A stretch of DNA of 23,166 bases from T3Sed10-241 sp036796255 (lineage in GTDB: Bacteria; Bacteroidota; Bacteroidia; Flavobacteriales_D; Cryomorphaceae). The translations under genes were made by a program, and so were the position numbers. This document shows, piece after piece, positions 1 through 5,722 of the stretch. Location of the stretch: assembly GCA_036796255.1 (NCBI GenBank), contig DAIRDH010000051.1, forward strand, positions 1 to 23,166, read 5' to 3'. Positions within the stretch are counted from its first letter, which is position 1. Each line of letters opens with the position of its first letter. A model generated the notes under the pieces. It was not told where the DNA came from and did not search any database. It saw nothing but the letters and a program-made list of their open reading frames with translations.

Positions 1-183
1 GCATTTCGATACAGCATATTGTGGATATGAATCGGGATTGGAGGAAGGCGTTGTAGATTTATTGATGAGTTCAATTCAAGGATTTGCGAATTGGCTTACC
101 AAGAGCCAATTTCAATGCGAAACACCTTTTATTGTCAGCATGGTCAGGTCATTTTCGTTATATTTGAGTTCAATTCAGACGAC

Positions 184-351
184 ATGGTTACAGTAATTAA
201 AAAAGGGGCCAGCCCCGATGAAATTAAAAGGAAAATTCAAAAAGCATTTAAGGGCAAGAAAGTACTTAAGGTAATTGATTTAGCTGGAAAATTGCAAAGT
301 GATATCGATCCGCTCGAGTTTCAAAATAAGATAAGAAATGAGTGGTCGTGA
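184..351 (+). CDS. small antitoxin of a VapBC-like (PIN toxin) pair
   Basis: A 55-residue acidic/basic protein starting at ATG 184. A longer reading from TTG 91 is possible, but its extra N-terminus looks like non-coding translation. The layout is that of small Bacteroidota antitoxins encoded just upstream of PIN-domain RNases: a start of the MVTVIKKG type, a lysine-rich middle, a DLAGKL segment, a DPLEFQ segment and a final RNEW. The last 14 bases overlap the start of the PIN ORF at 338, the usual translational coupling of toxin-antitoxin operons. The expected role is to bind the partner toxin and perhaps repress its own promoter. A 13-bp sequence repeated at 66-78 and 165-177 lies just upstream. 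Function is inferred from resemblance and context; no DNA-binding fold is provable by eye. Confidence 0.68.
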   Translation: MVTVIKKGASPDEIKRKIQKAFKGKKVLKVIDLAGKLQSDIDPLEFQNKIRNEWS

Positions 352-481
352 GGCATTCATTGACACGAATATTGCGCTCTATCTTCTAAAAGTTGATTCT
401 GAGGTTTTTGAAATGCTACGCGAAAATCGATTACGGCCGCAGCGTTGCAAATGCTGCGGAGCGAATGATGCAGGAAATTAG
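338..481 (+). pseudogene. truncated PIN-domain (VapC-like) toxin
   Basis: The ORF begins at ATG 338 inside the antitoxin gene and encodes only 47 residues. Residues 6-17 (AFIDTNIALYLL) match the first strand and helix of a PIN-domain RNase, including the first catalytic Asp (D9) and following TN. Family members are about 120-150 residues and carry three or four acidic catalytic residues. Here the similarity ends around residue 30, followed by RPQRCKCCGANDAGN and a stop, so the nuclease core is missing. From about 429 the +1 frame stays open to TAA 483-485 and reads like a protein C-terminus (DYGRSVANAAERMMQEIR). That fits a deletion junction with another gene's end. The truncated protein should be inactive; an assembly error is the alternative. 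Confidence 0.62.
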
Positions 482-489
482 ATAATACA

Positions 490-981
490 ATGAAAGTGAG
501 CATTTACGTTTTGGTCGGGATGATTCTATTCACAAGCTGTACCAAAGATTATGACGTGCAAATAACTGGAGTTAATTTCCATCCGAATGTTATTTTCGAA
601 AATTTTTCTGCGGAAACAGAATTTCTAGACGATGAGTTACTTTTTGGAGCGGATTTTTCCATGGATCCAGACCGTGGTTCTGGTTCATTCTTTGGCCCAC
701 GTGTTGGAGAAATTACGCACTTAAATCCAGTATTGGGGAATGGCTTCACTTTGACATCGAATCATGATTTTCTTTTAAGCGATGACACTTTAAAATCCGG
801 TGAGAATTTAATGGAGTACTTCGAGTATAAAAAACTCAATGACATGTTTCGGTTGAGCTATAATTTCAAAAGTACTGTGACATTCTTAAACGAAACCGGC
901 TATTATACATTTTATTTCTCGGCTTTATTGTCTGATAACAGCCAAGTTTATGATTCATGCCTGGTTAGAATCACCTTTTGA
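490..981 (+). CDS. hypothetical lipoprotein (first of a tandem pair)
   Basis: A 163-residue protein with a short lipoprotein signal peptide. A hydrophobic segment at residues 3-15 ends in FTSC, making C17 the probable lipidated cysteine, so it should sit in the periplasm or outer membrane. The mature part is acidic and aromatic-rich with beta-prone strands, and I recognise no domain. The C-terminal segment GYYTFYFSALLSDNS...DSCLVRI resembles the end of the next gene's product (DYYTFYF...DSTIVYV). With similar length and spacing this suggests tandem paralogues. One base separates its stop from the next ATG, so they are probably co-transcribed. The coding sequence is AT-rich, unlike the genes from 1510 onward (23 of 60 bases are G or C in 841-900). 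Confidence 0.7.
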   Translation: MKVSIYVLVGMILFTSCTKDYDVQITGVNFHPNVIFENFSAETEFLDDELLFGADFSMDPDRGSGSFFGPRVGEITHLNPVLGNGFTLTSNHDFLLSDDTLKSGENLMEYFEYKKLNDMFRLSYNFKSTVTFLNETGYYTFYFSALLSDNSQVYDSCLVRITF

Positions 982-982
982 A

Positions 983-1474
983 ATGAAAAGACGAATTATA
1001 ATCGCATATTTTTTATGTGGATTTGGTTTATTCTCTTGCGATGAATGTGAAGATGATACTAAGCTTTTCCAAGCGGAACTGTATCCAACTATTAGATCGA
1101 GTTTTTACGATTGGCGGAATGTTAATCACGTTTCTGGTGATACAATTTATTTTGGAGTTGGAACTGAGTTTATGGTATGCTGGACAAGGGGGCAAGAGGA
1201 GCTAGCGTCTGATCCGATTGAATTTTTCACCTACAGAGAGATTGTTTTTGAAAGTGATACTATACAACCGCTGGTTAATTTACTGAACGATCCAAGAGTC
1301 AAAGACTATATGGTCTTTTACAAAGAAACGGATGCATTCTTTAATAGTCCGCAATATTTAATTCGAGTAGATAACAAGTCTTTAAAGCTAAAAGATTATT
1401 ACACATTTTATTTCAAAGGTTACTCCGTGAGCGGCGCAGAGATTAATGATTCAACAATTGTTTATGTAGAGTAA
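983..1474 (+). CDS. hypothetical lipoprotein (second of a tandem pair)
   Basis: A 163-residue lipoprotein. The best start is ATG 983, one base after the preceding stop, because it places a lysine/arginine-rich n-region, a hydrophobic core and an LFSC lipobox (C19) at the N-terminus. An in-frame ATG at 950 would add 11 residues overlapping the upstream gene. No domain is recognised. The middle and end match the first lipoprotein loosely (a GDTIYFGV block against DDELLFGA, and the shared YYTFYF C-terminal motif with a following DS), suggesting an old duplication. It converges on the carbonic-anhydrase-like gene with 35 bases between the stops and no visible terminator hairpin. It is the last gene of the AT-rich block. 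Confidence 0.7.
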   Translation: MKRRIIIAYFLCGFGLFSCDECEDDTKLFQAELYPTIRSSFYDWRNVNHVSGDTIYFGVGTEFMVCWTRGQEELASDPIEFFTYREIVFESDTIQPLVNLLNDPRVKDYMVFYKETDAFFNSPQYLIRVDNKSLKLKDYYTFYFKGYSVSGAEINDSTIVYVE

Positions 1475-1509
1475 CACTCGCGTCAATAGCTCTTGCGCCA
1501 AATGTTTGT

Positions 1510-2115
1510 TTATTCCCCCTCCCTAATCTCATTCCACGTATCATAAAGCCGCTCCTGCGCGGGCCGGTCGCTTTCCTCTTCGCTGAGTGGGGTGCAGGCT
1601 TGCAGGCTTTCATGGCACTCGGCGGGTAGGCTTTGGTAAAGGGCCGTGCCTTTGCTTTTCCATGCGATCATTTCATTGGTCACGGGTTTGATTACCCGCG
1701 CCGGATTGCCCACCACCACGCTGCGCCGGGGAATGTCCATATCGGCGGGTACAAAAGTGAGGGCGCCCACAATGCACTCTTCGCCAACCTTCGCGCCGTC
1801 CATCACCACGGCATTCATGCCCACCATGCAGTTGCGCCCCAGGTGGGCACCGTGTATGATGGCGCCGTGGCCTACATGGGCTGAGGGCTCAAGGATCACC
1901 ACCTTGCCGGGAAACATGTGGATGGTGCAATTCTCCTGCACATTGCAGCCATCGCCAATCTCAATGCGACCCCAATCGCCGCGAATCGCCGCCCCGGGGC
2001 CGATGTACACATCCTTGCCGATGATGACATTGCCCGTGACCGTGGCATTGGGATGCACAAATGCCGAGGGGTGCACCACCGGCTTGAAACCTTTGAATGA
2101 GAAAATATTGGCCAT
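1510..2115 (-). CDS. gamma-carbonic-anhydrase-like / PaaY-type hexapeptide-repeat protein
   Basis: A 201-residue cytoplasmic protein with left-handed beta-helix hexapeptide repeats over about residues 12-145 (VIIGKDVYIGPGAAIRGD and similar turns), then a helical tail. The gamma-class metal-site pattern is intact: H66 in ENCTIH, and H83 and H88 in GHGAIIH with the family's five-residue spacing. R45 and D47 (IRGDWGR) correspond to the conserved Arg/Asp pair of the class. Members include true carbonic anhydrases, CaiE and PaaY (thioesterase in phenylacetate catabolism). The extended C-terminal tail and sequence style favour the PaaY/YrdA-like subgroup, but no paa or cai genes lie nearby, so substrate is undetermined. 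Trimer formation and zinc or iron binding are expected from the family. The start is ATG 2115. Confidence 0.88.
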   Translation of the reverse strand: MANIFSFKGFKPVVHPSAFVHPNATVTGNVIIGKDVYIGPGAAIRGDWGRIEIGDGCNVQENCTIHMFPGKVVILEPSAHVGHGAIIHGAHLGRNCMVGMNAVVMDGAKVGEECIVGALTFVPADMDIPRRSVVVGNPARVIKPVTNEMIAWKSKGTALYQSLPAECHESLQACTPLSEEESDRPAQERLYDTWNEIREGE

Positions 2116-2408
2116 AATGAACTGCGCTTTGGGTTATTGGGCGGTCTGGATTTCCTTTCCGGAAAAGGGGAGGGCCAGCCCGACCTTCACGGCGAAGATA
2201 AGGCAAAGCAAAAATGTGCTGTCCGAATTGTTGTCATGCCAGCCGGGTGAGCCCAAGTGCAGGTGGTCACCTGCGACACCGCAGGGTCAGGTTTTGAGGG
2301 AGAGCGGGGTAGGGGATATCAGGATTTATAATAAAATCAAACACCGGTTTTCCTGAAAATAAACATGCCATCACTGGTCTTTGGAACAATCATTATTCAA
2401 TACCTAAC
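2116..2408. promoter_or_regulatory. divergent intergenic region with a palindrome
   Basis: This 293-bp spacer separates the divergently transcribed gamma-carbonic-anhydrase-like gene (-) and the metallopeptidase gene (+), so both promoters should lie here. I find no good TAnnTTTG match for either. The clearest signal is a palindrome at 2259-2274: seven-base arms GCAGGTG and CACCTGC around a GT centre. It could be a regulator-binding site or a small hairpin. No credible small ORF is seen. Confidence 0.35.
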
Positions 2409-3173
2409 GTGAGTCAGCAACGAAAAGGAAGGTATAGCAAGGGCCGCAGACACGTGTATTGCGTGGCGTTGATCATATCGTTGATCGCAGGCCTGGAGGC
2501 ATGCAGCGGACTGCGTCAAAGCAATTGGCAGCAGATTGCCTGGCATGCCGATGCCACGCTCGACTCCATTCCTGTTGACCCGCTCAACCCCCAACCCCAT
2601 CTTGAAAAATCGACCATGAACGTATTTTTTAATAACGTAGAAAGCCAAAAAGTCAAAGACGCATTTACGGAAGTATTGAAACGCTATGAAATACTGCACC
2701 CCCATTACATCACCCTCAAGCAGCGACGTATGCGCCGGGCCACCATGCAGGCAAGGCCTGTGCTGGCTGGATTGATGCGCAAGCACAAATATTATGAAGT
2801 CTCGCTCGGGGTGTACCTCAAAGGAAGCGACAGCCTGCGCATCGACGAGCTGCCCAAGGACGTACTTGTAGGCTGGTTTGCCCACGAATTAGGACATCTT
2901 GTCGATTATGAGCGCTTCAGTAAATTCGGGATGCTGCGTTATGGGGCGCGGTACATGAGCAGCCACAATTACAAAAAGGAGGCAGAGCACCAGGCTGACC
3001 TTATTGCTGTAAACCATGGCTTTCAGAATGAGATCATTGCCACCAAGCGCTTTATCCTGGAGAATGAACTTCTGGGTGAAAAATACAAATCACACATCCG
3101 CCGCTACTACATGTCCATTGAGGATGTGGAAGTATGCGCCGCCGATCAGGAGGGCATTCCCTCTGAATTATGA
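2409..3173 (+). CDS. HExxH zinc metallopeptidase-like lipoprotein
   Basis: A 254-residue envelope protein. The only reasonable start is GTG 2409; no in-frame ATG lies upstream or near. A basic N-terminus, a hydrophobic stretch (residues 17-29) and an LEAC lipobox (C32) suggest a lipoprotein signal. HELGH at 159-163 is a canonical zinc-binding and catalytic HExxH motif. Downstream EAEHQAD (191-197) supplies an ExxxD arrangement like the third zinc ligand of gluzincin (M48-like) peptidases, about 30 residues after the helix as expected. It has too few hydrophobic segments for HtpX/Ste24, so it is a soluble-domain relative. The substrate is unknown. Its stop overlaps the GH3 stop by 6 bp in convergent orientation. 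Confidence 0.75.
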   Translation: MSQQRKGRYSKGRRHVYCVALIISLIAGLEACSGLRQSNWQQIAWHADATLDSIPVDPLNPQPHLEKSTMNVFFNNVESQKVKDAFTEVLKRYEILHPHYITLKQRRMRRATMQARPVLAGLMRKHKYYEVSLGVYLKGSDSLRIDELPKDVLVGWFAHELGHLVDYERFSKFGMLRYGARYMSSHNYKKEAEHQADLIAVNHGFQNEIIATKRFILENELLGEKYKSHIRRYYMSIEDVEVCAADQEGIPSEL

Positions 3174-4694
3174 TGGTTGTAATGCCCCGCGGAGCTCTTC
3201 CATCTTTTCAGCTGTCATCACCTTGGGTGTTTTCACCTGTCCACCTTTTTTCTTGTTTTGGCTCAGGTAGTTGTGGTATTCCAACTTGCTGATGGCTTGC
3301 ACTTCAATTCCTTTCAGTGCTTTACTGCGCGCCACTGCGTAGTTTTTGTTGGCCTGCTTCAGGCTTTCTTCCAGCCTTTCGGCAAAAATGTCGGTATCGA
3401 ATTTGTCATCACTCACCAGCACCCAGTGATGGACATATTCCTTTTGGATGTTCCTGACGGCTGCAACCATGTATTCATTTACGGTAACGTTCATGGCTTG
3501 AGATACTTCAATGATGGCTGCATCCATTTTCTCCTCGCTGAGCTGTGAGCCCACCACATTGAGGAAGAATTTGGTGCGCCCGGTGATTTTTATTTCCGGA
3601 GGGGCAAGTTTAGTGAAGCGGATGGTATCGCCGATGATGTAACGCCACGCGCCTGCACAGGTGCTTACAATCAGTACATAATCCTGATTTTCAATGACCT
3701 GATCGATGCTGTGTATTTCTGGATTCTCGAGCAATTCCCCCTGTTCATTTACCCCCCGCTCATCGAAGGGGATAAACTCATAAAAATATTGATTGTCAAG
3801 CACCAGGCGCATGTTCATGCTCTCAGGGCGCTCGGTGTAGGCGAAGAAACCCTCAGAGGCGAGGTAGGTGTCCATAATGTGTATGGGCTTTCCGCAAATG
3901 GTGTCAAAATCTTCACGGTAGGTTTCAAAAGCCACTCCGCCGCTGGCAAATACGCTGAAATTGGGCCAAATGTCGTGTATACTCTTGAGATTGTGCTCCT
4001 TCACGATGGCTTGCAGCATGAGCAGCACCCAGGAGGGGATGCCTGCAATGGCGCCGATGTTCCATTCAGGGGCTTCTGCCACAATTCGTTTCAGGCGCTC
4101 GTCCCAGTCGCTGATGGCGGCGATTTCGATTCCGGGGCGGTAGAAGAGGTCGTACCATCCGGGAAAGTTGCTCACGTTGATTCCGCTGATTTCCCCCTCG
4201 AGGTGGCCCCCGGCGTGGCGCACCAGGTTGGCAGATGAGCTCAGCATCAAGATTTCACTTTCAAAGAGCGACTCGGGAAAATCGAAGTTGGGCAGGGCCT
4301 TTACCACCGCCTTGCCGGAGTGCTTCATGCTGTCCAAAAATTCATCAGTGATGGGGATTCTTTTACTCACCTTTCCAGTGGTACCGCTGCTCATGGCGAA
4401 AAACTCGGGCTTGCCCGGCCAGGTGATATCGGGCAATTCGATCCGCTTGTGCCACCAGTTGTCATGCATTTGCTCGTAGGTGTGCAGGGGTACCGATTTG
4501 CGGAAAGCGGCCACCACATCCTCAGCTTCGAGGATTAGGGCAAAGCCGTAATACTTGCCAAATGCCGTATCGCGGGCCGTTTTGAGCAAGCCGCGCAGGG
4601 CAGCTACCTGGGCTTCGCTGTCGCTGGCGTTTTTGAAATCGATCTTTTGGTTGAGTGCGAGCGCTGACTTTACGAGTTTGCCGATAAGGGTCAT
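3168..4694 (-). CDS. GH3 auxin-responsive promoter family protein (adenylate-forming)
   Basis: A 508-residue cytoplasmic member of the bacterial GH3 branch of the ANL adenylating superfamily. The nucleotide motifs are in order: SSGTTGKVSK at about 102-111 (phosphate-binding loop), YLASEGFFAY at 277-286, then YIIGDTIRF at about 352-360 followed by a GRTK turn (372-375) at the start of the mobile C-terminal domain. Length is normal for the family. Plant GH3 enzymes join amino acids to acyl acids such as jasmonate and auxin through acyl-adenylates. The bacterial homologues, common in Bacteroidota, have no firmly assigned substrate, so only ATP-dependent carboxylate activation is inferred. The start is ATG 4694. 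A weak promoter-like TACCTTCA lies about 30 bp upstream. Confidence 0.9.
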   Translation of the reverse strand: MTLIGKLVKSALALNQKIDFKNASDSEAQVAALRGLLKTARDTAFGKYYGFALILEAEDVVAAFRKSVPLHTYEQMHDNWWHKRIELPDITWPGKPEFFAMSSGTTGKVSKRIPITDEFLDSMKHSGKAVVKALPNFDFPESLFESEILMLSSSANLVRHAGGHLEGEISGINVSNFPGWYDLFYRPGIEIAAISDWDERLKRIVAEAPEWNIGAIAGIPSWVLLMLQAIVKEHNLKSIHDIWPNFSVFASGGVAFETYREDFDTICGKPIHIMDTYLASEGFFAYTERPESMNMRLVLDNQYFYEFIPFDERGVNEQGELLENPEIHSIDQVIENQDYVLIVSTCAGAWRYIIGDTIRFTKLAPPEIKITGRTKFFLNVVGSQLSEEKMDAAIIEVSQAMNVTVNEYMVAAVRNIQKEYVHHWVLVSDDKFDTDIFAERLEESLKQANKNYAVARSKALKGIEVQAISKLEYHNYLSQNKKKGGQVKTPKVMTAEKMEELRGALQPS

Positions 4695-4876
4695 AAGAGG
4701 GTAGAGGTTTAAATTATCTTGGGTTGAAGGTAAATAAGGCAGTTCAAGATGTGTGCCTAGTTTGTGGGGTTTGCCTTTGAGCGCCCCCCGCTCCCGATAG
4801 AAAGCGGGGGCACTGAGTAGGGTTGAGGTGTTTTTGATTGGAATCCAGATTATCCACGAGACGCAACGCTGACTGC

Positions 4877-4900
4877 CCGGCAGGGAGGTTTACCTGCCGG
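4877..4900. repeat. perfect 8-bp hairpin
   Basis: The arms CCGGCAGG (4877-4884) and CCTGCCGG (4893-4900) are exact reverse complements around an 8-base loop. There is no following T run on either strand, so it is not a classical intrinsic terminator. It sits at the edge of the degenerate direct repeats and may belong to the same element. Confidence 0.6.
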
Positions 4901-4933
4901 AGGCATGGCATGCGCTCCACACGGACACCGTCG

Positions 4934-5055
4934 GCATGACGTGGGCCTCGTGTGGTTTGGAGGTGTGGTTAAGGGGAATCCACGTCAGCACGCGATGCTT
5001 CGCTTCGCTCTGCATGACGCAGGCATCGTGGGGGTTAGAGGGGTGGCTGGAAAAT
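4934..5055. repeat. two-copy degenerate direct repeat
   Basis: Copies at about 4934-4978 and 5012-5055 align over some 45 bp with scattered substitutions. The conserved blocks are GCATGACG, a GGC-then-TCGTG block and a GAGG-then-GTGG block. On the minus strand they encode repeating peptide phrases, explaining the spurious open frame there. No role is known. Confidence 0.55.
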
Positions 5056-5177
5056 ACTTGGAAGATGACTTGTACATCAATAGCCAACTGAGCAACATAG
5101 GCCTACCAGCCAATAGGAGGGGAGCTCATGCCCGCATATGTGGAAGTACTGTTCTTTTGGTTTAGGAATTTGTATGC

Positions 5178-5572
5178 TTACTTCCAAAAATCCCGGTTAT
5201 AAATGCCCCAGCCGAATTTCCTGTCAAGGTAGGCGACCGGCGCCCAAAGAGGAAAAAAGAAAACGTGGATGGGATTCCAAAAATGCCCTGGAAGGGGCCT
5301 GATGGCAACCAAAAAACCGAATAGAACTTCTTTTGGCTTGGTGACAATGATGTACAGGCCCCACAGCGTCAGCAATGCCATGACCAGAATGATGAGGTAT
5401 ATNNNNNNNNNNNNNNNNNNNNNNNNNNNNNNNNNNNNNNNNNNNNNNNNNNNNNNNNNNNNNNNNNNNNNNNNNNNNNNNNNNNNNNNNNNNNNNNNNN
5501 NNTGATGTACAGGCCCCACAGCGTCAGCAATGCCATGACCAGAATGATGAGGTATATTGAGATGTCGTACAT
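5178..5572 (-). CDS. small integral membrane protein, split by a false assembly gap
   Basis: The gene is interrupted by 100 N (5403-5502), but the two sides overlap: 5348-5402 and 5503-5557 are identical. Merging the copies gives one uninterrupted 79-residue ORF from ATG 5572 to TAA 5178. The N-terminus is a transmembrane helix (about residues 6-25), followed by TKPKEV and a second hydrophobic/aromatic region (about 30-63) rich in Phe and Trp with several Pro. The end is basic and aromatic (RKFGWGIYNRDFWK). I do not recognise a family. A promoter-like pair (TTTG, 21 bp, TACCTTGT on the minus strand) lies just upstream at 5585-5617. Confidence 0.62.
5403..5502. other. assembly gap (100 N) that should be closed
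   Basis: A run of exactly 100 N is flanked by a 55-bp perfect direct duplication (5348-5402 and 5503-5557). The contig ends overlap and were not merged, so no sequence is missing here. Confidence 0.93.
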
Positions 5573-5584
5573 GTCCGTATTGGG

Positions 5585-5617
5585 ACAAGGTAATGAATCA
5601 CGCCCTTATGCTTCAAA
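5585..5617 (-). promoter_or_regulatory. possible Bacteroidota-type promoter of the small membrane protein
   Basis: On the minus strand TTTG (5614-5617) is followed after 21 bp by TACCTTGT (5585-5592), an imperfect match to the -7 element TAnnTTTG. It would start transcription only a few bases before ATG 5572. The match is weak. Confidence 0.3.
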
Positions 5618-5683
5618 TATTGGTTAACATTTTTTCTTAGGAGACGCGATAAATCGGGACTCTACGCTTTCGCTCTTTCAAAC

Positions 5684-5722
5684 TTTCCAACTTTTCCCTT
5701 TCCAACTTTTACCTTTCCAACT
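5684..5722. repeat. 15-bp tandem repeat, 2.6 copies
   Basis: Units TTTCCAACTTTTCCC (5684-5698) and TTTCCAACTTTTACC (5699-5713) are followed by a partial third copy (5714-5722) that reaches the stop codon of the giant gene. Repeats of this GTTGGAAAG type are known from Bacteroidota intergenic DNA. No hairpin is formed. The rest of 5589-5683 shows nothing beyond the possible promoter noted above. Confidence 0.7.

Larger units (their letters stand above)
4695..5177. repeat. intergenic spacer with two hairpins and a degenerate direct repeat
   Basis: No convincing gene lies here; the open frames are repeat-derived. Three structures stand out. A hairpin at 4785-4810 has arms CCCCCGCT and AGCGGGGG. 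A perfect hairpin at 4877-4900 has arms CCGGCAGG and CCTGCCGG with an 8-base loop. Two imperfect direct repeats start at 4934 and 5012, each about 45 bp with a 78-bp period, and both read GCATGACG then a GGC-TCGTG block and a GAGG-GTGG block. The phrase cttcgctctgcatgac between them is typical of dispersed intergenic repeats in Bacteroidota. The element is therefore probably a decayed repeat rather than a gene. The upstream end must also hold the GH3 promoter. Confidence 0.6.

Noticed and set aside
2..196. Open frame entering from the left edge (64 codons) ending TAA 194-196
   Set aside because: It could be the 3' end of an upstream gene, but the second half reads like non-coding translation and overlaps the antitoxin start; too little sequence to support it.
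1646..2356. 236-codon plus-strand ORF across the carbonic-anhydrase-like gene
   Set aside because: Antisense shadow of a GC-rich gene; it encodes low-complexity Pro/Thr-rich protein with no domain, while the minus strand has intact metal-site motifs.
3168..3173. Tail-to-tail overlap of metallopeptidase and GH3 genes as a regulatory overlap
   Set aside because: A 6-bp convergent overlap is common in compact bacterial genomes and needs no special explanation.
3711..4238. 175-codon plus-strand ORF inside the GH3 gene
   Set aside because: Shadow frame opposite a clearly conserved enzyme.
4905..5165. 86-codon ORF in the 4695-5177 spacer, with a 65-codon minus-strand counterpart
   Set aside because: Both consist of the degenerate direct repeat translated; repeated peptide phrases follow the DNA repeat and no homology is recognisable.
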